Assembly (NCBI RefSeq): GCF_907164555.1
Contig: NZ_CAJQZC010000002.1
Span: forward strand, 434,001-498,000
DNA length: 64,000 nucleotides
Origin: Paraburkholderia saeva
GTDB lineage: Bacteria > Pseudomonadota > Gammaproteobacteria > Burkholderiales > Burkholderiaceae
Direction: 5' to 3'
Shown here: positions 37,881 to 45,423 of the stretch, in pieces
Numbering within the stretch: the first letter of the stretch is position 1
Layout of the letters: every line of letters begins with the position of its first letter
The notes under the pieces: generated by a model
What the model was told of the DNA's origin: nothing
Database searches by the model: none
What the model saw: only the letters and a program-made list of their open reading frames with translations
Program-made: the position numbers and the translations under genes

Positions 37881-38333
37881 TCAGACAGGCTCGGCCGGCA
37901 ACGTCGCGGCGACTTCGCCGAGGCGCGTTTCCAGCATCGTCAGCGCGCCGGAAAGCGCGGCGAGCGCTTCGTCCGGCAGCGTTGCCATCGTCTCGTGAAG
38001 AAAAGTATTACGGCGCGGCATGCTGGCTTCGATTGCCGCGCGACCTACGGCGGTCAGCCTCACGTTGGTTACGCGGTTATCGCGCGTATCCATGCTGCGC
38101 ACGATCCAGCCCATGCCTTCGAGCGTCTTCAGTTGCCGCGTCAGTGCGCCGGGATCGACCTGCAGATGCTCGACCAGCCGCTTCTGCGAGGATTCGCCCG
38201 CCTGGCTGTGCAGCGCCAGCAGAATGCGCCAGCGCGGCATCGGATGGCCGACGTGCGCCTCGAACGCGGACATGAACGTCCGATAGGTGCGTCCGAACTG
38301 CTGGACGATGGCGATGCGATCCTGTTCTTCCAT
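37881..38333 (-). CDS. MarR-family regulator
   Basis: 150 aa. Winged helix-turn-helix with 'QKRLVEHLQVDPGALTRQLKTLE' (in part) as the recognition region and the wing 'RSMDTRDNRVTNVRLT'. It starts 29 bp after the MFS pump stop on the same strand, an emrR/emrB-like pairing, so it most likely represses its own pump operon in response to a drug or aromatic acid. It is last in the operon. Confidence 0.88.
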   Translation of the reverse strand: MEEQDRIAIVQQFGRTYRTFMSAFEAHVGHPMPRWRILLALHSQAGESSQKRLVEHLQVDPGALTRQLKTLEGMGWIVRSMDTRDNRVTNVRLTAVGRAAIEASMPRRNTFLHETMATLPDEALAALSGALTMLETRLGEVAATLPAEPV

Positions 38334-38362
38334 GATTTATCGATAAGGCAGCAGTCTGGGCG

Positions 38363-39958
38363 TCAGTCGGCGTGAATCACCGGCTCGACATGACGGACAA
38401 GCTTGATGGGCGGCACGCGGCGGCTCTGCCACACTGAAACGACGGCGATTGCCGCCGCCACCGCGAGGCCGATGTGGATTGCCGAAACAAGCGATTCGCG
38501 CGCCGATTCGAGCAACAGCGCGCCGTTGTGACCGGCGTGAGTCAACTGGCCCAGCAGCGTCGCCTGCGCGTCGTGGTTGATCAGGATCTGCGGATCGCCT
38601 AGATCTTCGAACCACTTCGTTGCGTTGTCGTTCTCCAGCGCGTCGCGCACGCCGTTCGCGTACATATGGCTCACGAGCGTGCCGGTCAGCGCCGTGCCGA
38701 TCATCCCCCCAATCATCCGCAGCGATTGCAGCAGCGCCGTCGCGATACCAAGGTGCTCGCGGCCGGCCGTCTGCTGCGCGAAGATCGTCAGGTTCGGCAT
38801 CACAAAACCGAGACCCAGGCCGCCGATGATCATGAACGTCATCAGGATCGAGTGAGGCATGCTGCGCGTCGCGACCACCACGCCAAGGCACGCGACGGCC
38901 AGCAGCGTAAAGCCTGCGTACAGCATCAGATTCGGATTGCGCATCCGCGACACAAGGCGGCCGTTTGCAATGCTGCCGATCGTGATGAATACGACGAGCG
39001 GCGTGATGACAATCCCCGCTTCCTTCGGCGAAAGCCCGAAGCCACCCTGGAACAGCAGCGGCGCATAGAACAGTAGCGAAAACATCGTGAAGCCGCCCAG
39101 CACGGAAAGCGTGAACAGCGCGGCGAGGCTGCGGTTGCGGAACATGTCGAGCGGAAGAATCGGCTGCGGGAAGCGCTTTTCCCACTTCCATAGCGCCCAT
39201 CCCGACACGAGGCTGATGGCCAGCAGAAGCGGCGCGGCGCCGCTGATACCGTGCTTCGGCAGCAGTTCGACGAACAGCTGCAGACAGCCAAGCGCCACGG
39301 CGATCAGCAACGCGCCTGGCCAGTCGAGCCGCATCTTCGTCTCATGCACCACGTGGCGCAAATGCGGCAGGAAACGCCACACAAAAAACAGCGATACGAG
39401 GCCGACCGGCAGATTAACGTAGAACACCGATCGCCAGCCGTAGTACTGCGTGAGAAAGCCGCCCAGCGAAGGCCCGACGGCGTTCGCAATACCGAACGCA
39501 GAGCTCATCAGCACCTGCCAGCGCAGCCGCACGACGGAATCGGGGAACAGATCGGCGATACATGCGAAAGCGGTGCCGACGAGCATGCCGCCACCGACGC
39601 CCTGCAAGCCACGCGCGATGACCAGAAACAGCATGGAATTCGCCATGCCGCACAGCACGGAAGCGCCCGTGAACACGATGATCGACGCGATCACAAACGG
39701 CTTGCGCCCGTAATAATCGCCAAGGCGCCCGAAGATCGGCACGGTGATCACGGACGTGAGCAGATACGACGTGGCGACCCACGCGTAAAGTTCAAACCCC
39801 TTGAGTTCCGCGACGATGGTAGGCAACGCGGTGCCGACGACGGTCTGGTCGAGTGCGACCAGCATGGTGACAAACGAGACGCCGAGCATCGCCATCAGCG
39901 ATTCCCGGAACGGCAGGACTTGCCCGCTCGAGTGGTGTGCAGCGGTGTGGACAGCCAT
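38363..39958 (-). CDS. DHA2-family MFS drug efflux transporter (EmrB-like)
   Basis: 531 aa with about 14 hydrophobic helices. The DHA2 signature 'ALDQTVVGTALPTIVAEL' is in TM1, with 'GRLGDYYGRKPF' after TM2 and 'RGLQGVGGGMLVG' in TM4. It exports small hydrophobic compounds using the proton gradient. No EmrA-type membrane fusion protein is encoded beside it, so it may act alone. MarR follows directly. A palindrome-bearing A/T-rich segment lies immediately upstream of the start. Confidence 0.92.
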   Translation of the reverse strand: MAVHTAAHHSSGQVLPFRESLMAMLGVSFVTMLVALDQTVVGTALPTIVAELKGFELYAWVATSYLLTSVITVPIFGRLGDYYGRKPFVIASIIVFTGASVLCGMANSMLFLVIARGLQGVGGGMLVGTAFACIADLFPDSVVRLRWQVLMSSAFGIANAVGPSLGGFLTQYYGWRSVFYVNLPVGLVSLFFVWRFLPHLRHVVHETKMRLDWPGALLIAVALGCLQLFVELLPKHGISGAAPLLLAISLVSGWALWKWEKRFPQPILPLDMFRNRSLAALFTLSVLGGFTMFSLLFYAPLLFQGGFGLSPKEAGIVITPLVVFITIGSIANGRLVSRMRNPNLMLYAGFTLLAVACLGVVVATRSMPHSILMTFMIIGGLGLGFVMPNLTIFAQQTAGREHLGIATALLQSLRMIGGMIGTALTGTLVSHMYANGVRDALENDNATKWFEDLGDPQILINHDAQATLLGQLTHAGHNGALLLESARESLVSAIHIGLAVAAAIAVVSVWQSRRVPPIKLVRHVEPVIHAD

Positions 39959-39974
39959 TTTTGATTGCGCAACT

Positions 39975-40003
39975 GTTGACGGATCAACGAATATTGAATC
40001 ATA
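39975..40003. promoter_or_regulatory. Candidate MarR operator at the pump promoter
   Basis: GTTGA/TCAAC (39975–39979/39984–39988) and the overlapping TCAA/TTGA dyad lie 17–38 bp before the pump start. On the leftward strand TATGAT, a good -10 element, overlaps the upstream edge. Repression of this promoter by the linked MarR protein is inferred. Confidence 0.4.
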
Positions 40004-40085
40004 GCACGACAGCGGGTTCTAAACTGGCTGAACGGGCGGCTTTGTCGTCCGGAAACGCCTTGCTGACCCGAACAGGCCAGCCCAC

Positions 40086-40193
40086 ACCGCAATGACTTGC
40101 ATGGGGCCAGAGTAAGTGCTTTGCACCCACTCTGGTCGACCGCAATAATTTGCATGGGACCAGAGTAAGCCGCTAAAGCGTCAACTCTGGTCG
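40086..40193 (+). repeat. Two tandem 53-bp repeats, each folding into a hairpin, before the EcsC gene
   Basis: Unit 1 begins at 40086 and unit 2 at 40139. Each reads ACCGCAAT, TTGCATGGG, CCAGAGTAAG, variable middle, ACTCTGGTCG. CCAGAGT pairs with ACTCTGG in both (40107–40113/40129–40135; 40160–40166/40184–40190), while the loop sequences differ. The units end 12 bp before the EcsC start codon. Loop divergence with stem conservation suggests that the structure or the binding site is under selection. Confidence 0.75.
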
Positions 40194-40205
40194 ACAGGGA
40201 GACTC

Positions 40206-41048
40206 ATGGAATCTATTCCCCGCGCCGCACTGGAACTGTCGACCGAGGATCTGAAAGCGCTGCGCCGCGCGAAACACGAACTCGAAAGCCCGGGGCTCGC
40301 GATGAAGCTGGCGAGTATCGTCGGCGCGCCGCTGGAGAAGCTGATTGCGCGCATGCCGGGCATCGCCAGTGAGAAAGTGGCGGACGCGACGCAGGCCGCG
40401 CTGCGCAAGTGCCTGCAGATCGCGTTGAAAACGCTCAGGCGGCCGGTCGCCGCCGGTCCATTCGCCGCGCCCGACAAACCGGGCAATCTGCTGCACAAAT
40501 TCGCCGTGGCGACGACCGGCGCCGCGGGCGGCGCGTTTGGGCTCTTTGCGCTACCGGTCGAACTGCCGGTCACGACCACGCTGATGTTCCGTTCGATCTG
40601 CGACATCGCGCGCAGCGAAGGTGAGGATCTGTCGGACATCGACACGCAGCTGCAGTGCCTGACAGCGCTTGGGATGGGCGGCACATCGAAAGCCGACGAT
40701 GACGCCGACCTCGGCTATTTCATCGTGCGCGGCGCGCTGGCGCAGTCCGTATCGAAGGCAACGTCGGAAATCGCCGCGAAAGGCATGACCTCGCACGGCT
40801 CGGCGGCACTCCTGCGGCTTCTCAACACGATCGCTTCGCGGTTTTCCGTGCAGGTCAGCGAGCAGATTGCTGCGAAGTCGATTCCCGCGATCGGCGCGGT
40901 GCTGGGTGCCATGGTCAACACGGTTTTCATCGACCATTTCCAGCAGGTCGCGCACGGTCATTTCACCGTGCGCCGGCTGGAACGTCAGTACGGACAGGCG
41001 CTCGTCGAGGCCTTGTATCAGACGATCGACGTCTCGCTCGACGACTGA
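40206..41048 (+). CDS. EcsC-family protein
   Basis: 280 aa with GGGAG 4 nt before ATG 40206. It matches the EcsC domain family: 'VATTGAAGGAFGLFALPVELPVTTTLMFRSICDIAR' (given in part) forms hydrophobic helical hairpins around 95–135, then 'QCLTALGMGG' and 'IPAIGAVLGAMVNTVFIDHFQ'. EcsC was named in the Bacillus Ecs ABC transporter locus; its function is not defined. No transporter genes are adjacent here. The 3' end overlaps the convergent hydrolase gene by 31 bp. Confidence 0.85.
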   Translation: MESIPRAALELSTEDLKALRRAKHELESPGLAMKLASIVGAPLEKLIARMPGIASEKVADATQAALRKCLQIALKTLRRPVAAGPFAAPDKPGNLLHKFAVATTGAAGGAFGLFALPVELPVTTTLMFRSICDIARSEGEDLSDIDTQLQCLTALGMGGTSKADDDADLGYFIVRGALAQSVSKATSEIAAKGMTSHGSAALLRLLNTIASRFSVQVSEQIAAKSIPAIGAVLGAMVNTVFIDHFQQVAHGHFTVRRLERQYGQALVEALYQTIDVSLDD

Positions 41049-41986
41049 GCCGCGCGCACCGACGTCACCTGGTTGACGAACGCGGCTGCCCTATCGAGCG
41101 CCGCGCCCGCTTCCGGGATGAACGGCGCGAAGATGTGCCAGACGTGCGGCATCTTCGGCCAGATTTCGCATTCGACCTGAACCCCGGCTTCGCGTGCCTT
41201 TGCGGCAACCCGGCGCGTGTCGTCGAGCAGCACTTCTGTTTCGCCCGCCTGCATGAAGAGTGGCGGCAACCCACGCAGGTCTGCGTACAGCGGCGAAGCG
41301 TAGGGATGCGTCGGCGCTGCGTCGCCGAGATAGACCTGTGCCGCGCGCACGATGGCGGGACCGCTGAACATTGGGTCGCGGCCGTCGTTGCTGCGGATCG
41401 TATCGCCCGTCGCGGCGAGGTCGGTCCACGGCGAAAACAGCACCGCGCCGGCCGGCATCGGGTCGCCGGCGTCGCGAAGCGCGACAAGCGTCGCGAGCGC
41501 AAGACCACCGCCCGCGGAATCGCCTGCGATCACGATCGATCCGGCCGGCGTCCCATCGGCGAGCAGGCGCCGCCAGGCCGCGACGGCATCCTCGAGCGCG
41601 GCGGGAAACCGATGCTCGGGCGCGAGACGGTAATCGAGTGAAAACGTCCGCGCACCGGCACGTTTCGCCAGTTCGAAAACGAGCGAACGGTGCGATTGCG
41701 GAGAACAAAAGTAATATCCGCCGCCGTGCAAATAAAGGATCGTGCGTTGCGGCGCGACATCGGTCACGGCCCCGCCCGTCCGTGAGGGTTCGAGCCATTC
41801 GCCGCGCAGAGGCGCGTCGTCAGGTCGATACTGCTCACGCAGGACCCAGCCGCGCGGCACACTCGGTACCCAGACACGTTTTGCCGTGAGTGCGCGGGCG
41901 CGCCCTACGTTGATATCCGGCTTCAAGGTCTGGGGACGAAACTGCCTGCGCAGAAACCAGCACGCGAGCGCGCTTTGCCAGCTCAT
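41018..41986 (-). CDS. Alpha/beta hydrolase, hormone-sensitive-lipase family
   Basis: 322 aa from ATG 41986, which has GAGGAG upstream; the open frame to 42190 runs into the CHRD gene and is not protein-like. The HSL signature is complete: oxyanion 'HGGG' in 'LYLHGGGYYF', nucleophile 'GDSAGG', the Asp region 'AGETEVLLDD' and the catalytic His in 'MPHVWHIF'. These enzymes hydrolyse short-chain acyl esters. There is no signal peptide. The last 31 bp overlap the end of the EcsC gene on the other strand. Confidence 0.92.
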   Translation of the reverse strand: MSWQSALACWFLRRQFRPQTLKPDINVGRARALTAKRVWVPSVPRGWVLREQYRPDDAPLRGEWLEPSRTGGAVTDVAPQRTILYLHGGGYYFCSPQSHRSLVFELAKRAGARTFSLDYRLAPEHRFPAALEDAVAAWRRLLADGTPAGSIVIAGDSAGGGLALATLVALRDAGDPMPAGAVLFSPWTDLAATGDTIRSNDGRDPMFSGPAIVRAAQVYLGDAAPTHPYASPLYADLRGLPPLFMQAGETEVLLDDTRRVAAKAREAGVQVECEIWPKMPHVWHIFAPFIPEAGAALDRAAAFVNQVTSVRAAQSSSETSIV

Positions 41987-42110
41987 CGGGTCGATCTCCT
42001 CGGAAGGTGAGCTGCCATGGTACGTGCGATTACGGCTTCGGAAGCCGGGACCCGCTCCAGTTTCGAAGGCAGCCCACGCGCCGCCCACCGGACTGCGCAA
42101 AAATGAACGG

Positions 42111-42545
42111 CTAGTTCGCCGGCAGCACCTGCCCGCGGATCTCGCCCGTCGGATTCTGTGCCGTATGGATGTTGAAATACCACTGCCCACTCATCAGGTC
42201 CGTCACCTGCTGCTCGGTCAGCGTTGCCGATCCCTTGATCGGATTGACGAGCGCACCCTTGTCGATAGGCACCTGAACCTTTGCGTTCTGTCCGACCGGT
42301 GCGGGGCCGTGAAAATGCGCCATCGTCGCCGGACCGGAAAGATCACCGTATGTGATCGTCCACTGCAGCGTTTTCGTCGACGTATCGAATGTCGCAGTCA
42401 AATCGCCGTGACCATGACTCACACGCGGCGGTACTTCGCTGGAGGGTTGCAGATTGGCCTTCAACTCGACGGTGTCCGCGAGCGCCGCCCCCGACGCCAA
42501 TGTCCACAACGCGACAGCCAGACTCAGCCTGCGAAACGTGTTCAT
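42111..42545 (-). CDS. Secreted CHRD-domain protein
   Basis: 144 aa from ATG 42545, with GAGGAG 6 nt upstream. A Sec signal peptide ends at about residue 23 ('GAALA' then 'DTV'). The mature protein is one CHRD domain: 'LQPSSEVPP', 'GDLTATFD', 'MAHFHGPAPVGQNA', 'WYFNIHTAQNPTGEIRGQ'. The domain is named from chordin; bacterial versions are periplasmic or secreted and poorly understood. It appears monocistronic, lying between the hydrolase and the porin terminator. Confidence 0.9.
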   Translation of the reverse strand: MNTFRRLSLAVALWTLASGAALADTVELKANLQPSSEVPPRVSHGHGDLTATFDTSTKTLQWTITYGDLSGPATMAHFHGPAPVGQNAKVQVPIDKGALVNPIKGSATLTEQQVTDLMSGQWYFNIHTAQNPTGEIRGQVLPAN

Positions 42546-42661
42546 CCTGTTCTCCTCGACTTGTAGCGCCGGGCTCAAACCAATCGATCGCACCGGTCGC
42601 ATCACATACTAGTGCAAATCGGCCAGACTCGTTGTCGGCCAGGCTTCGTCGGCCCAAAACG

Positions 42662-42691
42662 AAAAAAAGCACCGCGAGCGGTGCTTTTTTT
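42662..42691 (-). terminator. Intrinsic terminator of the porin gene
   Basis: A 13-bp stem including A/T flanks (42662–42674/42679–42691) with 4-nt loop, about 50 bp beyond the porin stop, with seven T residues on the leftward strand. Confidence 0.9.
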
Positions 42692-42741
42692 CACTACGTG
42701 CGCTGCAATCAGGCGCGGCCGGAAGGCCCGCCGGACGCGGC

Positions 42742-43869
42742 TTAGAACCGGTGACGCAGACCGGTCGAGACCACGACCTGATTACGCGAGCTCGAAGGCG
42801 CGTTCGTACCGAAGACCTGCGTCGGGATCAATGCGCCGTTGCCACCTGCCGACACCACGCCTTCTGCGTAGATGTCCGTGCGCTTCGACAACGCGTAGTC
42901 TGCCTGCAGGCCGAACTGGTTCCAGTGGCTGGACGTGTTCGCTGCGTTGAGCGTCGACTCGACGGCCTGCGTGTACGTGTAGGCCGCACCCAGCGCCAGC
43001 GCCGGCGTCAGGTTGTAGCGTGCGTTGACTTCGTAGTTGTTGAAGCGGATCGAACCGTCGCCATACGCGAACTGGTAACGGCTTTGCGTATACACAGCAC
43101 CGACCGACGCCGCGCCGAACTCGTAGCTGCCACCCACGCCCCACGTGCGCTGCGTCTGGCTGGCCACCGCATTGCCCGCGATCGGGCCATCCTGCACGGC
43201 GCCGCTGGTGTTCAGGTTCGAGCCTTGAATCTGCAGGTAGGCTGCGCCCAGTTTCAGGCCGCCCGCCTGGTAGCCGGCGCCCACGCTGTACGCGCGGTTG
43301 TCGGCGAAGCCGTCAGCCTGGTTCGAGAACGCATACAGGCCGCTAAACGACAGACCCGCGTAGTTGGCGCTCTGATACTTGACCGAGTTGTTCATGCGAA
43401 CCGAGTTGTTCGCATTGTCGTTGTCGCCCGGGTGTGCGAAGTACGTGCCGCCCCAGCTGCCCGTCGCCGTCAGCGGCCCGAGGTAGTCGACCACGGAGTC
43501 ATACTGGCGACCCATCGTCAGCGTGCCGTAATCGCTCGACAGACCCACGAACGCCTGACGGTTGAACAGCTTGTTGTTCACATCGTTGTGGCCGTTCATG
43601 ACGTCGAAGCCGCTTTCGAGGGTGAAGACAGCCTTCATGCCGCCGCCGAGATCTTCTGCACCGCGCAGGCCCCAACGGCTGCCCTGTACGTTGCCGCTTG
43701 TCATGCGGTACGCGGGGCCGTGTGCGTCCAGATCGGACGCGCTCGTGCGTTCATTCTGGACGTATGTGAAGCCTGCGTCGATCACGCCGTACAGCGTGAC
43801 GCTGCTCTGCGCGCTGGCGGCGGTGGCGAAAGTTGCGGACACAGCCGCGAGAACCAGAGTTTTTTTCAT
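42742..43869 (-). CDS. Outer-membrane trimeric porin (Burkholderia OmpC-like)
   Basis: 375 aa from ATG 43869, with AAGGGG 6 nt upstream; the frame to 43920 is upstream of the signal peptide. The signal peptide is cut at AASA|Q (20/21). 'SSVTLYGVIDAGFTYVQNE' is the standard first strand of betaproteobacterial general porins. 'RWGLRGAEDLGGGMKAVFTLESGF' (in part) and the loop-3 region follow. The C-terminal strand ends in Phe ('GLRHRF'), as needed for BAM-dependent insertion. It forms diffusion channels for small solutes. A LysR gene is divergent. Confidence 0.95.
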   Translation of the reverse strand: MKKTLVLAAVSATFATAASAQSSVTLYGVIDAGFTYVQNERTSASDLDAHGPAYRMTSGNVQGSRWGLRGAEDLGGGMKAVFTLESGFDVMNGHNDVNNKLFNRQAFVGLSSDYGTLTMGRQYDSVVDYLGPLTATGSWGGTYFAHPGDNDNANNSVRMNNSVKYQSANYAGLSFSGLYAFSNQADGFADNRAYSVGAGYQAGGLKLGAAYLQIQGSNLNTSGAVQDGPIAGNAVASQTQRTWGVGGSYEFGAASVGAVYTQSRYQFAYGDGSIRFNNYEVNARYNLTPALALGAAYTYTQAVESTLNAANTSSHWNQFGLQADYALSKRTDIYAEGVVSAGGNGALIPTQVFGTNAPSSSRNQVVVSTGLRHRF

Positions 43870-44309
43870 GTAAAGCCCCTTGATACTGAGTCGACTGACT
43901 CGATTGATTTCGCAGCGCAACTGAGCGCAACTACAGGCCTGAGCAGCGTTGGTGCGCGCGCCCTGCCTGGGCCGTTACCGGCTCCATCTGCATGCCAAAG
44001 TCTGGGGGCTGGGTTTTAACGAGGCCACTGCCAAACGCACAAAACATTTTTTGAATTATTCAAAAACCGCGCGATATGGCGGTCCTCGATGTTGATGACA
44101 AAGACTTTTCTCTTGTCTCGATATTTATTTCGGTATGCTTATCTAGATAAAGCGTTGCCGTTGCGCCACATCCGTTTTCTATCGACTAAATCGGGATACG
44201 CGATTCCTTGCGAATGTTTCGGATAAGTCCCGTTTCTACCGCGACCGCAGTCCCCTAACATCCTGCTCTTTCATGCGCCCTATGCGCGCTTTCGGGGTAA
44301 GAACTGTCG
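43870..44309. promoter_or_regulatory. 440-bp A/T-rich divergent region between porin and LysR gene
   Basis: No gene seen. Two strong palindromes occur. 44048–44066 is TTTTTGAAT, one base, ATTCAAAAA. 44139–44150 is the perfect TTATCTAGATAA. Base composition is far more A/T-rich than the neighbours from about 44035 to 44180. These are plausible sites for the LysR regulator or for osmotic control of the porin; neither is proven. Confidence 0.5.
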
Positions 44310-45245
44310 ATGAATCTGCTTCAGGCCATGCGCGTCTTTCTCCAGGTCGCGGAGAGCAATTCGTTTGGACGCGCCGCCGCGAGTCTCGGTTTGTCGAACG
44401 CTGTTGTGACACGCTATGTGGCGTTGCTGGAAACGCATCTGGACACGCGGCTCGTCAACCGCACCACGCGCAGCATTTCGCTGACCGAAGCCGGTCATGA
44501 ATACGCGGATGGCTGCCGTCAGGTGCTCGACCAGATCGAGACAGTGGAATCGCAGGTCGCCCGCAGCGCGAGCGAGCCTTCAGGAACGCTCAAGCTTGTC
44601 GCCGTCGCGTCGTTCTCACTCTTCGGGTTGACGCCGTTGTTGCAGCACTATCACGCGCAGCATCCGAAGGTGAAGCTGCTGGTCACGCTGCTGCATCGGC
44701 CGGTCGATCTGATCGAGGAGGGTTTCGATGTCGGCATCGTCGTGCCAGGGCAGATCAGCAGCGAAACCATGATCCGGCGTCCGCTGTTCAAGGTGCACCC
44801 GGTTGCTGTTGCGTCCACGCGCTATCTGGAGACACATCCGGCGCCGGGCCAACCCGAGCACCTGATCGCGCATACGTTTCTGGCGCCATCGGCCGATATT
44901 CACAGTTCCACCTGGCGTTTCGCCCACGCAGATGGGCGCGCCCATACGGTGAGCCTTCAGCCGGCTTACGCCGTCAACAATTCGGTCATGCTGCGGCAGG
45001 CTGCGCTCGCGGACATGGGCATTACGATTCTTCCCGAAAACCATGTCGCGACGGATCTCGCGCAAGGGACGCTCGTGCGCGTGCTACCCGACTGGCGCAT
45101 TCTCGATGCTGACAAGGAGCTGTCGCTCGTTTATCCGGGCCGTCGTCACGTGTCGGCCAAGACCCGCTCGTTCGTAGATTTCACAGTAAATTACTTCCGT
45201 GCCGGCCTCCCACCCGCGCACCTTTTCAGATATTCCAACAATTAA
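44310..45245 (+). CDS. LysR-family regulator
   Basis: 311 aa. The N-terminal winged HTH ('MRVFLQVAESNSFGRAAASLGLSNAVVTRYV', given in part) is followed by the periplasmic-binding-like effector domain (~90–295). 'RLVNRTTRSISLTEAG' is typical of the AaeR/CrgA-like branch. It is divergent from the porin gene across 440 bp, so it may control the porin, itself or a distant target. It ends in an intrinsic terminator. Confidence 0.9.
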   Translation: MNLLQAMRVFLQVAESNSFGRAAASLGLSNAVVTRYVALLETHLDTRLVNRTTRSISLTEAGHEYADGCRQVLDQIETVESQVARSASEPSGTLKLVAVASFSLFGLTPLLQHYHAQHPKVKLLVTLLHRPVDLIEEGFDVGIVVPGQISSETMIRRPLFKVHPVAVASTRYLETHPAPGQPEHLIAHTFLAPSADIHSSTWRFAHADGRAHTVSLQPAYAVNNSVMLRQAALADMGITILPENHVATDLAQGTLVRVLPDWRILDADKELSLVYPGRRHVSAKTRSFVDFTVNYFRAGLPPAHLFRYSNN

Positions 45246-45338
45246 TTGTTCAATCTGTACTCAATCTTTTGACGCGGAAGGCGTACGCTTCGACTTGCGA
45301 GAAGTGACTCCTTCATCGAAGGACGTCTCCAAACCTTT

Positions 45339-45364
45339 AACGCGGCTACGGCCGCGTTTTTTTT
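45339..45364 (+). terminator. Intrinsic terminator of the LysR gene
   Basis: An 8-bp stem (45339–45346/45351–45358) with TACG loop, followed by a run of eight T residues (45357–45364), 94 bp after the stop. A similar GGCTACGG motif recurs just downstream. Confidence 0.87.
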
Positions 45365-45423
45365 CGCCCGGGCGGCTACGGTTGCGTTTTCTCCTCGCCG
45401 TGAGGCAGACGCGTCACGTATCG

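Noticed and set aside
40086..40193. Possible CRISPR array
   Set aside because: Only two units, with hairpin stems shared and no spacer-like unique segments of regular length. No cas genes in the window.
42751..44019. A 422-codon open frame on the + strand opposite the porin
   Set aside because: The porin on the other strand has a signal peptide, a terminal Phe and a terminator; this frame has none.
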